Shown: in pieces, positions 1-10,057 of the stretch
Layout of the letters: each line of letters starts with the position of its first letter
Numbering within the stretch: the first letter of the stretch is position 1
NCBI GenBank assembly: GCA_028564925.1
Contig: CM053028.1
Span: 623,183,266-623,247,265 of the forward strand
DNA length: 64,000 nucleotides
Source: Lithobates sylvaticus
Lineage: Eukaryota > Chordata > Amphibia > Anura > Ranidae
Direction: 5' to 3'
Notes under the pieces: model-generated
What the model saw: only the letters and a program-made list of their open reading frames with translations
What the model was told of the DNA's origin: nothing
The model's database searches: none
Made by a program: the position numbers and the translations under genes

Positions 1-1403
1 CCAAGAGGCCCATGGTGACTCTGGAGGTGCTGCAGAGATCCACAGCTCAGGTGGGAGAATCTGTCCACAGGACAACTATTAGTCGTGCACTCCACAAATC
101 TGGTCCTTATAGGAGAGTGGCAAGAAGAAAGCTACTGTTGAAAGAAAGCCATAAGAAGTCCCGCTTGCAGTTTGCGAGAAGCCATGTGGGGGACACAGCA
201 AACATGTGGAAGAAGGTGCTCTGGTCAGATGAGATCAAAATTGAACTTTTTGGCCTAAAAGCCAAAACGCTATGTGTGCCCGAAAGCTAACACTGCACAT
301 CACCCTGAACACACCATCCCCACTGTGAAACATGGTGGTGGCAGCTTTGTGTTGTGAAGATGCTTTTCTTCAGCAGGGACAGGGAAGCTGGTCAGAGTTG
401 ATGGGAAGATGGAAGGAGCCAAATACAAGGCAATTTTTTAAGAAAAAAACCCGTTATGCCGCGTACACATGATCGGAATTTCGGCCAGCAAAAGACCGAT
501 GAGAGCTTTTCATCTGAAAATGCGACCGTGTGTAGGCTCCATCGGAATTTAGCTGGCCGAATTTCCACCAGCAAAAATTTGATAGCATGTTCTCAATTTT
601 TCTGACGGAAAAAGTTTCTATCAGAAATTCCGTCTGTAGCAATTCTGACGTGCAAAATTCCTACGCATGCTCGGAAGCATTGAACTTCATTTTTTCTCGG
701 CTCGTCGTAGTGTTGTACGTCACCGCGTTCTTGATGGTCGGAATTTGGTGTGACCGTGTGTAGGCAAGACAGTTTGTGTGGAATTCCGTCTAGAAAACCA
801 TCAGAGCTTTTTCCGATGAGAATTCTGATCGTGTGTACGCGGCATCAGAGTCTGCAAAAGACTTGAGACTGGGGCGGAGGTTCACCTTCCAGCAGGACAA
901 CGACTTTAAACATACAGCCAGAGCTACAATGGAATAGTTTAGATCACAGAATATTCATGTGTTAGAATGGCCCAGACAAAGTCCAGACCTAAATCCAATT
1001 AAGAATCTGTGGCAAGACTTGAAAATTGCAGTCCACAGACGCTCTCCATCCAATCTGACAGAGCTTGAGATATTTTGTATAGAAGAATGGGCAAAAATGT
1101 CACTCTAGATGTGCAAAGCTGGTAGAGACATCCCCTTAAAAAGACTTGCAGCTGTAATGGCAACGAAAGGAGGTTCTACAAATTATTGACTCAGGGGGGC
1201 GCCATACAAATGCACCCCCCACTTTTCACATATTTATTTGTAAAAAAAATGGAAAACCATTTATAATTTTCCTTCCACTTCACAATTATGTGCCACTTTG
1301 TGTTGGTCTATCACATAAAATCCCAATAAAATACATTTGTTTTTGGATGTAACGACAAAATGTGAAAAATGTCAAGGGGTATGAATACTTTTTCAAGGCA
1401 CTG
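1..1403 (+). mobile_element. Tc1/mariner transposon copy 1, cut by the window start
   Basis: Nucleotide match by eye to the copy at 43678-45222: transposase helix-turn-helix region (SVHRTTISRALHKSG), the [15 protein letters not shown] catalytic Asp region, the QQDN region and SPDLNPI. The right inverted repeat ends near 1403 (reverse complement of CAGTGCCTTGAAAAA) and is followed by TA, the usual Tc1 target duplication. The left part lies outside the window. The transposase is dead: reading frames are broken and a 388 bp MITE is inserted at 457-844. The element lies just upstream of a ZNF exon. Confidence 0.9.
457..844. mobile_element. MITE (Harbinger-like, 3 bp target duplication) inside Tc1 copy 1
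   Basis: The ends are inverted repeats (TGCCGCGTACACATGATC at the left, mirrored at the right) flanked by TTA and TCA. The uninterrupted sequence can be read in Tc1 copy 2 near 44690 (CTGTTAGAGTCTGC), which shows this is an insertion. Related copies with the same GTGTGTA/CCGACCGTGTGTAGGC body lie at 19266-19690 and 19806-20230. No coding capacity. The superfamily is inferred from the 3 bp TWA-like duplication only. Confidence 0.8.
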
Positions 1404-1456
1404 TAAAGACATACTGTAGAAACAATGTATTCAGTCAGTGTGTGTGTTTCCTACAG

Positions 1457-1542
1457 ATGGATCCAGTAACAGAAATCCCCCAGAGAGATGTCCCCGTCCT
1501 CTGTATTCCAATGACTCCACACAGGAACATCAGGAGGATCAG
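1457..1542 (+). CDS. P1 exon: DGSSNRNPPERCP module of a frog ZNF gene
   Basis: Preceded by the acceptor TTTCCTACAG. Encodes DGSSNRNPPERCPRPLYS followed by a Gln/Glu-rich tail, entering in phase 1 and leaving in phase 0. Paralogous exons are at 15375, 41765, 48284, 57546 and 61523, usually 92-98 nt; this one is 86 nt because a 12 nt stretch (IPQE) is missing near its end. The donor reads CAG|GCAAGT, a GC donor instead of GT. This is a linker module between the KRAB-like exon and the acidic modules in frog ZNF genes; its own function is unknown. Confidence 0.75.
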
Positions 1543-1874
1543 GCAAGTGGAACTATAATGCAGCATTCCCAATGTGATTGTGCTGATCTTGTTATCCCAT
1601 ATTCATTTAAAACGTTTCTACATTTTGTAAAATAAAGATTTTTTTTAATATGTATTTTTTATTATTTTTTAACATACTGTCACCAGTGTAGTACAGCGTC
1701 ATCATATAGCTTGTGTGGCAGTGATCAGGAACACTGACTGGTGATAGTATGTAAAAAAAAAAAATAGAAAAAAAAAGATACTATTTTTTTTTTTTTTTAA
1801 CGCACTATACTACTCCGGGAAAGTGATCAGGATTACATTTTTTATTTTATTTTACACATTATGATTACTTACAC

Positions 1875-2480
1875 CAGCAGTCTCCAAACTGCAGCCCAGG
1901 GGCCAGATGTGTCTTTGTTTGCCTTTATCTGGCCCTTGAGGCACTATTCCTCCCACTGACACCAACAATAGGGGAATAATTCCTGTCGCTGACACCAACA
2001 GTGAGGCATTATTTCTCCCACTGACACCTACGATGGGGCACAATACCTCCCACTGACACCAACGATGGGGCTTTATTTCTCCCACTGACACCATCATCAA
2101 AAGGGCACAATTCCTCCCACTTGCACCAACAATGTGGCACAATGCCTTCCATTGACACCAACAATGGGGCACAATTCCTCCCACTGACACCTACGATGGG
2201 GCACAATTCCTTCCACTGACACCTACGATGGGGCCCAATTCCTCCCACTGACACCAACGATGGGGCCCAATTCCTCCCACTGACACCAACGATGGGGCCC
2301 AATTCCTTCCACTGACACCTACAATGGGGCAATAGTCCTCCAAATAACACCAAAGACAGGCCATTGTTTACGCTTACTGGATGCCAGGACATCTTCTACT
2401 CCCACTGGCCCTAGTCCAGCCCCCCTAAAGTTTGAGGGACAGTAAACTGGCCCTTTGTTTAGAAAGTCTGGAGACCCCAG
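1875..2480. mobile_element. hAT-like non-autonomous element carrying a minisatellite
   Basis: Imperfect terminal inverted repeats (CAGCAGTCTCCAAACTG at the left; GTCTGGAGACCCCAG at the right). Flanks ACTTACAC and GCTTATAC look like a decayed 8 bp target duplication. The interior is mostly a ~33 bp minisatellite. A relative in the opposite orientation ends near 49470. Confidence 0.65.
1925..2345. repeat. ~33 bp minisatellite (CACTGACACCAACAATGGGG type)
   Basis: About a dozen units of CTCCCACTGACACCAACGAT plus a variable GGGGCACAATTC part. The long minus-strand open frames across it (WCQWEELCPIVGVSGRN repeats) come from the repeat and are not genes. The same unit, reversed, makes up 48770-49430. 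Confidence 0.85.
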
Positions 2481-3016
2481 GCTTATACCAATGATTTTCA
2501 CTGGCATAAGCAACCATTTTTTACTGAATGAAACTGGTTCATTCAGTGTGTATTGCTGTGACTGGCCACAGCTAATCACATGGTACAGATGGGCTGTGAT
2601 TGTCCCTGTCTGTTCCATGTGATCACTGTGACCAATCATAGCTGCCAACACAATTGTACATACTATCTATACATCTATTGTATACAATTGTCATGTGATC
2701 TGCTGTGATTGGTCACAGGGATCACATGATACTGGCCAGTACAGTGATCAGTCATTGGCTGTGTCCGGTGGATCACACTGCAGCATGGCCCATTCCTGGA
2801 GGGTGTTATATGACTTCCACCCGGAACGAGGAATGTCTCATCCAGCCGTCATTTGACAATAGGCTGGGGGGGGGGGGAAGAAATTAAAGAAATCTGCAGG
2901 TCTGATTAGGTTGGAGCTGAAATATGAGATTTTAGTGATTGGGTTTAAATCTACTTTCATTTTGTCTCAAAAATTCGATTTCAAAATTAATTATTCAAAT
3001 CTCGTATTTTATCCAG
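2481..3016. other. P1 intron, no gene seen
   Basis: Contains loosely repeated TGTGATTGGTCACAG/ATCACATG words (about 2560-2760) and a short G run near 2868. No exon, RNA gene or complete element was recognised. Confidence 0.5.
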
Positions 3017-3128
3017 GATGATGGCCAGATGGTTGTTAAAATAGAAGCTGGGGATGAGGATGAGCCTTACGTGAGGAGCGATGAGCCGTGTAAGAAGGAG
3101 GAGGAAATCCCTCCAGAGATCAGCACAG
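3017..3128 (+). CDS. P1 exon: acidic FAX-like module
   Basis: Acceptor TTATCCAG, donor CAG|GTGAGG. Enters in phase 0 and leaves in phase 1 (112 nt). Encodes DDGQMVVKIEAGDEDEP, then a Lys/Glu-rich part ending EIPPEIST. The VVKIE...PPEIST layout matches the acidic finger-associated boxes (FAX) known from Xenopus ZNF proteins; the family assignment is by motif memory. Paralogues here: 6270, 10058, 48092, 49779, 50174, 59656. Confidence 0.8.
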
Positions 3129-3413
3129 GTGAGGAATAAACACCAAATCCAGAGAAGAGTCCCAGATTCTCCTTGTCTCCGAGTCCTAGATAGATGACAG
3201 ACCTCATCTCTATTGTGTGCTTCCCCTCTGTTCTGTAGGCAGTCATACGGGTGTCACAGGGACAGGAAGTGAGGGGGAATCTCCCCAATGAAGTCACAAA
3301 GTTAAAAATATGAAAACATTCTTAAACCTGCCGACACGCCTCTTTGACTATCCCATAACAGATCCCTTCCCCCACATCCTCACTGCAACACACAGCTTAA
3401 AGTGGTTCTAAAG

Positions 3414-3570
3414 CAGGGGTCTCAAACTGGCGGCCCTCCAGCTGTTGCGAGACTATAAGTCCCATCATGCCTCTGTCTGTGGGAGTCAGGCTTGTAACTG
3501 TCAGCCTTGCAATGCCTCATGGGACTTGTAGTTTTGCAACAGCTGGCGGGCCACCAGTTTGAGACCCCTG
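3414..3570. mobile_element. hAT-type MITE, 157 bp, 8 bp target duplication TTCTAAAG
   Basis: Terminal repeats CAGGGGTCTCAAACTGG and the mirror image CCAGTTTGAGACCCCTG, flanked on both sides by TTCTAAAG (3406-3413 and 3571-3578). The CAGGG terminus and 8 bp duplication are hallmarks of hAT elements. A decayed relative is at 42533-42640. Confidence 0.92.
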
Positions 3571-4034
3571 TTCTAAAGCTTTGTTTTTTCTTTATAAAAA
3601 TAACAAACGTGTCATACTTACCTGCTCTGTATAATAGTTTTGCACAGAGCAGCCCCAATCCTCCTCTTCTGTGGTCCCCCGCCGGCACTTCTGGACCCTC
3701 CTCGCCGTTGGGTGCCCCCAGGGAAAGGCACTTTCCTTGGGGGCACCTGTGCGCGCTCGCTGCTGAGCCCCGCTGATGCATTCATTGACACAGACAGTCG
3801 GACTTGACCCCACCCCGCCGCTTCCGTGTCACTAGAGTTGATTGACAGCAGAACTCCGCTGCTATCAATCTGTTCAATGAGGAGAGAGACAGCGGTGGTA
3901 GCTGCTGCACTCGTGCACATCACTGGATCGGATTGGATTTGGCTCAGGTAAGGAAAAGGGGGTTTGGGGGACAGATGTAGCACAGAAGGTTTTACACCTT
4001 AATGCATAGAGTGCATTAAGGTGAAAAACCTTAA

Positions 4035-4476
4035 GGCCCCTTTCACACTGGGGCGGGGAGCCGCGGTGACGGTAAAGCAGCGCTATATTTAGCGCTGCTT
4101 TACCGTCGTTTTAACCGCGTTTTTCGGCCGCTCGCGGTGCGGTTTTACCCCCCGCGAGCGGCCGAAAAAGGGTTAAACACCCCCGCAGAGCGCCGCCGTA
4201 GCGGCGCTTTGCGGCGGTATTGCCGCGGTTTTACCGCGGTGTCCCATTGTAATCAATGGGAAGGAGCGGTATAGGAGCGGTGAACACACCGCTCCTATCC
4301 CGCTCCAAAGATGCTGCTAGCAGGACTTTTTTTGTCATCCTGCTAGCGCACCGCTCCAGTGTGAAAGCCCGCCGGCTTTCACACTGGAGTTAAAGGGGCC
4401 AGAGTTTTTCATGCGGTAAACAGGCGCTATTTTTAGCGCTGCACCGCATGAAAAACGCCCTGGTGTGAAAGGGGCC
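4035..4476. mobile_element. GC-rich MITE with TAA target duplication
   Basis: Terminal repeats GGCCCCTTTCACAC and GTGTGAAAGGGGCC, TAA on both sides (4032-4034, 4477-4479). The interior is strongly self-complementary (GCGCTGCTTTACCG, GCGGTGCG and their complements). The TWA duplication suggests a PIF/Harbinger-derived MITE. Related ends occur at 8879-9281 and, half only, near 45556. Confidence 0.85.
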
Positions 4477-4497
4477 TAAGGCTTTACAACCACTTTA

Positions 4498-4882
4498 GGG
4501 GGTTGTAAAAGCAAAAGGTTTATGATGCATAGATTGCAGTAAGGTAAAATAATGTTCTGCATACAGCCCCCCCCTAAATACATACCTGAGTCTGATCTCA
4601 ATCCATGTGCATGAGATCTGAGGCTCTCTTGCTCCCCATTGGCTCAGATACAGCAGCAGGAGCTATTGGCTGCTGTCAATCAGAGCCAGTGACGAGGGAG
4701 CGGGGGCCGAGCCCCGTGCTGTGTGTCTTATGGATATACAGAGCGGAGCTCAGGAGTGAGCATGCATGAGCGCCGGTGGGGCACCCCACAAGAGGAAGAA
4801 CAGGGCTACTCTGTGCAAAACCATTGCACAGAGCAGGTAAGTATAGCTTGTTTTGTTATTGTGAAGCTTTACAGTCACATTA
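4498..4882. mobile_element. Second TTAA-type MITE of the same family, abutting the first
   Basis: Begins GGGGTTGTAAAAGC and ends GCTTTACAGTCACATTAAAG, inverted versions of the terminal repeat of the preceding element, with a similar interior (GCACAGAGCAGGTAAGTAT). Boundaries are approximate. Confidence 0.5.
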
Positions 4883-5199
4883 AAGATGAATTCCAATTCT
4901 TAATTACATTGGTGCAGCTTGGACCGGTGTAAGTATGTATGTGCCATACCTGTCCGATCGCCATGGAAGCTGGAAATCGCTGTAGTAGACACTGTTAGTA
5001 CAGTGATCTTCCTTAGCTTCCCGGGTCCAATGCCAAGTGCCTGTACTCTTTCAATGAATGCACAGCGTTCTCTGATTGGGCAAGATGAGAGAGAGGTGAT
5101 GACGTCACATTCTCCACCTTGTTCAATCAGCAAACAATCTGCATTGATTGAGAAAATGGAAAGTGTTTTCTGAATGGCACCCCTGCTGAGCCAGCGACC

Positions 5200-6116
5200 T
5201 ACTTTTTTTTTTTTTTATATTTGATATGTATTTTTTAAATATAAAAAGACCGAATTAAAAAATTTTTTAAATATAAAAAGACTATTAAAAAAAAATATAT
5301 ATTTTTTATTTTGTTATAAAATTTTAAAACGGGTAATTTTTGTCCGTCATTGATGTACGGTAATGAGGTGGCAGTGACAGGCACCGATAGGTGGCGGTGA
5401 CGGGCACTGACCGATTACACTGATAGGCATCACTTCTAGGTGGCACTGATTGGCACCACTGGTGGGCATTGATAGGTGGCACTTGTGGGCATAGGGGGCA
5501 CTTGTAGGCATAGATCGGGGGCACTTGTGGGCACTTTCAGGTTGCAATTATGAGGCATAATTGCCTCTTCTGTTTCGGGACCAATGTCCCTTTAAGATGA
5601 GCCTGTGATCGGCTTTTTTTTTTTTTCTCCTCCGCTGTCAGCGTGGGGCCACTGGGGATGTGGGAATTCACTGTAGTAAAAGGCCGGTGCTGCTTGAGCG
5701 ACTTGCCGTCTGTACACTGAACACACAGGGTCACTCCCTCAGCACCTCCACCATTCATCCAATGTCTTTTTTTTTTATAAATGCAAGGCTTTCCGATTGG
5801 ATGCGGTGGAGCGGAGGGGTGGATGATGTCATAATCACCACCTCATCCAATCAGAGGACATCTTGTATTTTTTTTCCTAAGGATACAAGGCTCATTGATG
5901 GTGTACAGACAGCAAGTTGCTCCAGATGTGACACATGGATAATTAAATGTCACCAAGCTGGCCCAAGTTTTAAAAAAAATTGATAATTCCTGGAGTTCCG
6001 TTTTTAAATTTAAAAAAAAAATCCAGATGTAGGCATTTACAATAACAATTCTGAATATAGACATCTAAAAATCGATATCATAGTTTTGTGACTTCCATGT
6101 GTTTTTCCTACCCCAG
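5200..6116. other. AT-rich and minisatellite DNA in a P1 intron
   Basis: 5200-5335 is very AT-rich. 5355-5530 is a short minisatellite of GGTGGCACTGATTGGCA / GGGCACTTGTGGGCAT units. The rest shows no gene. The short open frames here are not supported by any motif. Confidence 0.5.
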
Positions 6117-6184
6117 GGAGATGTCCCCGTCCTCTGTATTTTGGGGATCCCACACAGGAACATCACATGGATCACAGGATCGAG
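6117..6184 (+). CDS. P1 exon: shortened DGSS-type module
   Basis: Starts after CCTACCCCAG and reads RCPRPLYFGDPTQEHHMDH..IE, donor GAG|GTAGGT. It is a paralogue of the exon at 1457 lacking the DGSSNRNPPE part: the deletion joined the normal acceptor context (TTTCCTAC) to an internal CCCCAG, which now acts as acceptor. The 68 nt exon still joins phase 1 to phase 0, so P1 stays in frame. Usage needs transcript data. Confidence 0.55.
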
Positions 6185-6269
6185 GTAGGTAAATCTAAAG
6201 TTCTAAGCCAAAGGAGTAGTTACTTTCCTGTCTCCCTTTAATTTGGATTGTGTATTGTGTGTTGTCCAG

Positions 6270-6363
6270 AGCGACGGCTTGATTGTGGTTAAAGTTGATT
6301 TGAAGGAGGAAGCAGAAGAAACGGATGTGACGGGTTCAGAAATCCCTCCAGAGATCAGCACAG
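6270..6363 (+). CDS. P1 exon: acidic FAX-like module
   Basis: Acceptor GTTGTCCAG, donor CAG|GTGAGG, phase 0 to 1 (94 nt). Encodes SDGLIVVKVDLKEEAEE, then a Thr/Ser stretch and EIPPEIST. The downstream intron begins with the conserved ATAAACACTAAATCCAGAGA flank shared by the paralogues. Confidence 0.78.
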
Positions 6364-6382
6364 GTGAGGAATAAACACTAAA

Positions 6383-6950
6383 TCCAGAGAAGAGTCCCAG
6401 ATTCTCCTTGTTCAGTCACTACAACAATCTCTTATTTTTTAATAGCACCCCAATCAAAAAACCTGCAAAAACGCACTTGGGTCAGTGCTCAGTACATAAG
6501 CTACTTTGGTGCCAAACGCGTTGCGTCCCATGGGTATGAATGCAGTCTCAACCCAGAGAAGAGTCCCAGATTCTCCTTGTTCAGTCACTACAACAATCTC
6601 TTATTTTTTAATAGCACCCCAATCAAAAAACCTGCAAAAACACACTTGGCTCAGTGCCATAAAAGGGACATAAGCTACTTTGGTGCCAAACGCGTTGCGT
6701 CCCTCGGGTATGAATGCAGTCTCAACCCAGAGAAGAGTCCCAGATTCTCCTTGTTCAGTCACTACAACAATCTCTTATTTTTTAATAGCACCCCAATCAA
6801 AAAACCTGCAAAAACACACTTGGCTCAGTGCCATAAAAGGTACATAAGCTACTTTGGTGCCAAACGCGTTGCGTCCCTCGGGTATGAATGCAGTCTCAAC
6901 CCAGAGAAGAGTCCCAGATTCTCCTTGTTCAGTCACTACAACAATCTCTT
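6383..6950. repeat. Tandem array, three ~174 bp units
   Basis: The phrase CCAGAGAAGAGTCCCAGATT recurs at 6383, 6553, 6727 and 6901 (spacings 170, 174, 174). Each unit holds GTGCCAAACGCGTTGCGTCC and the conserved intron flank of the FAX-like exon, so the array arose by duplicating the start of this intron. Open frames here are repeat-derived. Confidence 0.9.
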
Positions 6951-7123
6951 CTCCTCCCCTCTCCTCGGTCAGTAGACAGTAATGGGGAGACAGTATGTGC
7001 CCAGTGGGGGAGTCAGGAGCCATCAGCCTGTAGCAGGGTTAAGCTGGTGAAGCCTACCGCTTGGACGCAAACAACATCCGGGCACTTTCCGGAACATATT
7101 GTAAATCTTTTTTTTTTCTTCAG

Positions 7124-7227
7124 ATGGCCGAAGCAGCAATCATGCTGAGAAGAGTTCCCTTATTCCTCCAAATGGTGAACTGGAAGATAATAACATCGCA
7201 GGGCCTCCGACCGAAAATAAACAGCTG
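7124..7227 (+). CDS. P1 exon before the finger exon
   Basis: Polypyrimidine tract plus CTTCAG acceptor, donor CTG|GTATGT, phase 1 to 0 (104 nt). Encodes DGRSSNHAEKSSLIPP and GELEDNNIAGPPTEN..QL. This type of Pro/Asn-rich spacer normally precedes the finger exon in frog ZNF genes. Its phase 0 end matches the phase 0 start of the finger exon at 18311. Confidence 0.65.
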
Positions 7228-7299
7228 GTATGTTACAGTGTGGGTGTAATAGCATTGGGCCTCTGTTCTAACCACATTATTATTATTATTATTACGTTA

Positions 7300-8100
7300 T
7301 TAACCACTTCAGCCCCGGAAGAATTTCCCCCCTTCCTGACCAGAGCACTTTTTGCGATTCGGCACTGCGTCTCTTTAACTGACAATTGTGCGGTCGTGCA
7401 GCATGGCTCCCAAACAAAATTGACGTCCTTTTTTCCCCACAAATAGAGCTTTCTTTTGGTGGTCTTTGATCACCTCTGCGTTTTTTTTTTTTTTTTTTTT
7501 GCGCTATAAACAAAAAAAAAAGTGCGACAATTTTGAAAAAAAACACTATTCTTTACTTTTTGCTATAATAAATATCGCCCAAAAATATATATAAAAAAAC
7601 TTTTTTTTTCCCTCAGTTTAGGCCGATACGTATTCTTCTACATATTTTTGGTAAAAAAAAATCACAATAAGCAATTATTGATTTGTTTGAGGAAAAGTTA
7701 TAGCGTTTACAAAATAGGGGATAGTTTTATGGCATTTTTATAAATTTTTTTTACTAGTAATGGCGGTGATCCGCAATTTTTTTATCATGCCTGTGACATT
7801 ATGGCGGACACATCAGACATTTTTGACAAATTTTTGGGACCATTGTCATTTATACAGCAATCAGTGCTATACAAATGCACTGATTCCTGTATAAATGACA
7901 GTGGCAGTGAAGGGGTTAAGTGTGTCCTGGGGAGTGTTTCTAACTGTGAGGGGGCGTGGCTACGTGTGACACGTCACTGATTTCTGCTACCGATCACAGG
8001 GAGCAGAGATCAGTGACACTGTCACTAGGCAGAACAGGGAGATGCTTGTTTACATTAGCATCTCCACGTTTTTCCTCTCCGTGAGACGATCGCGGGTTCC
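7300..8100. mobile_element. TTAA-type DNA element (CACTTCAGCCCC family), right end lost
   Basis: Starts TTAACCACTTCAGCCCCGG and runs parallel to the complete copy at 53063-54035 (shared TTTGCGATTCGGCACTGCGT, GCGCTATAAACAAAAA, ATGGCGGACACATC). The GGTCGGGAAGCGGTTAA end is missing. Non-coding. Confidence 0.8.
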
Positions 8101-8878
8101 AATTTTTTTTTTATGTTACATGATATGCAAGGTCCAAGAAATGCAATTTTTTTTTAATTAATTCTAGGAAACACTAGAATTCTTAACAAACACAATAAAT
8201 TACAAAATTTTTTGTAAAATATAAAAGATGAAGTTGTGCCGAGTAAGTAGACAGCAAACATGTCAAACTTCAGTGCCCTATATTCTCCATAGGCTTTAAA
8301 AGCCCCCTATAGGTCATCAGTTTAGCATTACGGAGGAGGTCTGGTGCTAAAAATGAGTGATGATTAAAGCTGTTTTAAGCTGAAACGCGTTGACTTTCTG
8401 TGCTGTTTACACAGCTTTAAAGTAAAACTTTACACAATACCATGATTTACGGTGGTGCCGGCTCTTCTCCTGTACTAGATGTGTTGGTGGCTCTTAGCAA
8501 TCTGTGCCTGAGCATCGGTAATTTCAACCATGGAGGATACCAGGGGAGGTAGTAGCGCTGCACTTTTGCTCTTCTGGTATTAGAAATATTGCTCTCTGGC
8601 ATGCGTAGCAATATGTAACGTGTATCACAATCAATGTTTTCACGCTTAGGCACCCCCATCATGTGCGTTTACGTTCATATGTGCATGTATGTGTGGATAG
8701 GGGGGACCTTAAAAATCTTTGGGGAGAGGAATTAATGTTCTTGAGTGTTGATGGAGAAATTGCATATTTCATATTTCCTTATTTAGGTTGTCTCACAATA
8801 TCTAAGGAAGAAAGCCTCCAATATCCTGGTTACCGTAGCTGACTTTATACCAAAGGAATTTCATTGCAAACTGACTAA
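8101..8878. other. Non-genic stretch
   Basis: No exon or complete element recognised. It contains GCTGAAACGCGTTGAC at about 8380, resembling part of a hammerhead core but lacking a proper CTGANGA partner. Confidence 0.45.
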
Positions 8879-9281
8879 GGGCCCTTTCACACGGACGGTC
8901 CGTACGTCCGTTTTTCATCCATCTGTTTTCAGATGAAAAACGGACATACATGTATCCCTATGGGATAGCGGGTGTCAGCGGATGAGCATCCGCTGACACC
9001 CGATCTCGTCCGTGCCCGCTGTGGTCTGTTTCTGCAGACGGAGGAAAACCCTATTTTTCCTTCCGTCTGCAGAGCGGATAGGATGACGACGGACTCTACG
9101 GTCCGTCGTCACCCGATCCCCCATAGGGGAAAGCGGCGCTGTGACAGGTCCGTCCCTGCACAGTGTGCAGAGACGCACCTGTCATCTTCCTGCTCAGCGG
9201 AGATCGCTCCGGCGATCCCCGCTGAGCAAGCGGATATCCACGGGGCGGATCTGCACTGATCCGCCCTGTGTGAAAGAGACC
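8879..9281. mobile_element. MITE with TAA target duplication
   Basis: Ends GGGCCCTTTCACACGGACGG and CCTGTGTGAAAGAGACC, with TAA at 8876-8878 and 9282-9284. The interior is self-complementary (GTCCGTACGTCCG, CGGACTCTACGGTCCG). Same family type as 4035-4476. Confidence 0.8.
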
Positions 9282-9284
9282 TAA

Positions 9285-10057
9285 GTCCTTAAAAGGTCAT
9301 ATTACTTGCAGGGGAGTTGGCCGGGAGTTGGCTAGGAGTTGACCATTTCCTTGCACTCAAGTCCTATATAGCTAATCAGTACAGGAATATTCAGTCACAT
9401 CTCAGAACTTGCTATTATACATGCCTCCATGGTAGTCCACGGGACTCCATGGTAAAACAGCATCTTTAGTATTCTTATATTTTCCAATGTTATTACATTT
9501 GTTATCTGTATCTGTCATTATTTAATTAGATGTTATACCTAAAAGTGTTTATGTGCTCTCTTTGCACATCTTAAATACAACCCCAAAAATGTAAACTATC
9601 ACGTAACCGTGATAAAATAGGTGTAACTTTAATGCTTTAGAATTTACTTTTTTTTTAATCAAATAGAGGATAAAAAGTCCCTATGTGATGATTTTTTTGG
9701 AGACAAGTTCTCTTTAATGGGATATCTGGGGTCTAAAAGAGCCTTCTGCTCACAGTGTCATTGGCAACCTCATTTTACTTACATGGTAATCCTGTGAGAG
9801 GTTGTGGTCTTCCTGTATGGAATCCTGGGAATTCAGAGGATGGGGACACAGTCCAACTGTAAATATACAAATATAAAAACTGGAACTGTACCATTTCTTA
9901 GACATCCGTACTGCACTACAGTCTATCATCCAGCCCAGTCAATATGTAATCTGGATTACCAAAAACAGAAATGCATGGAGCGGGACAGCCAGTGAACTAA
10001 GTGGGAGGAACAAGGAGAATCTGGGACTCTTCTAAGGATTGAATGTTTATTCCTCAC
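9285..10057. other. Between P1 and M1 exons, no gene seen
   Basis: No zinc-finger coding was found on the minus strand here, although M1's finger exon would be expected downstream of 10058. The first bases next to 10057 carry the conserved intron flank (AGAAGAGTCCCAGATTCTCC on the minus strand). Confidence 0.5.

Larger units (their letters stand above)
3397..4497. mobile_element. TTAA-type MITE interrupted by two other MITEs
   Basis: Outer ends TTAAAGTGGTTCTAAAGC and GGCTTTACAACCACTTTA are inverted copies of a terminal repeat seen also at 40284-40715. The body is split by a hAT-like MITE (3414-3570) and a Harbinger-like MITE (4035-4476), giving a relative age order. Non-coding; open frames at 3422-3983 are shadows. 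Confidence 0.7.

Noticed and set aside
1852-2392. Minus-strand frames with WCQWEELCPIVGVSGRN repeats
   Set aside because: Translation of a 33 bp minisatellite; several frames are open at once and there is no start or domain.
8355-8395. Second hammerhead-like motif around GCTGAAACGCGTTGAC
   Set aside because: The upstream core reads GTGATGA instead of CTGANGA and no stem I complement is present.
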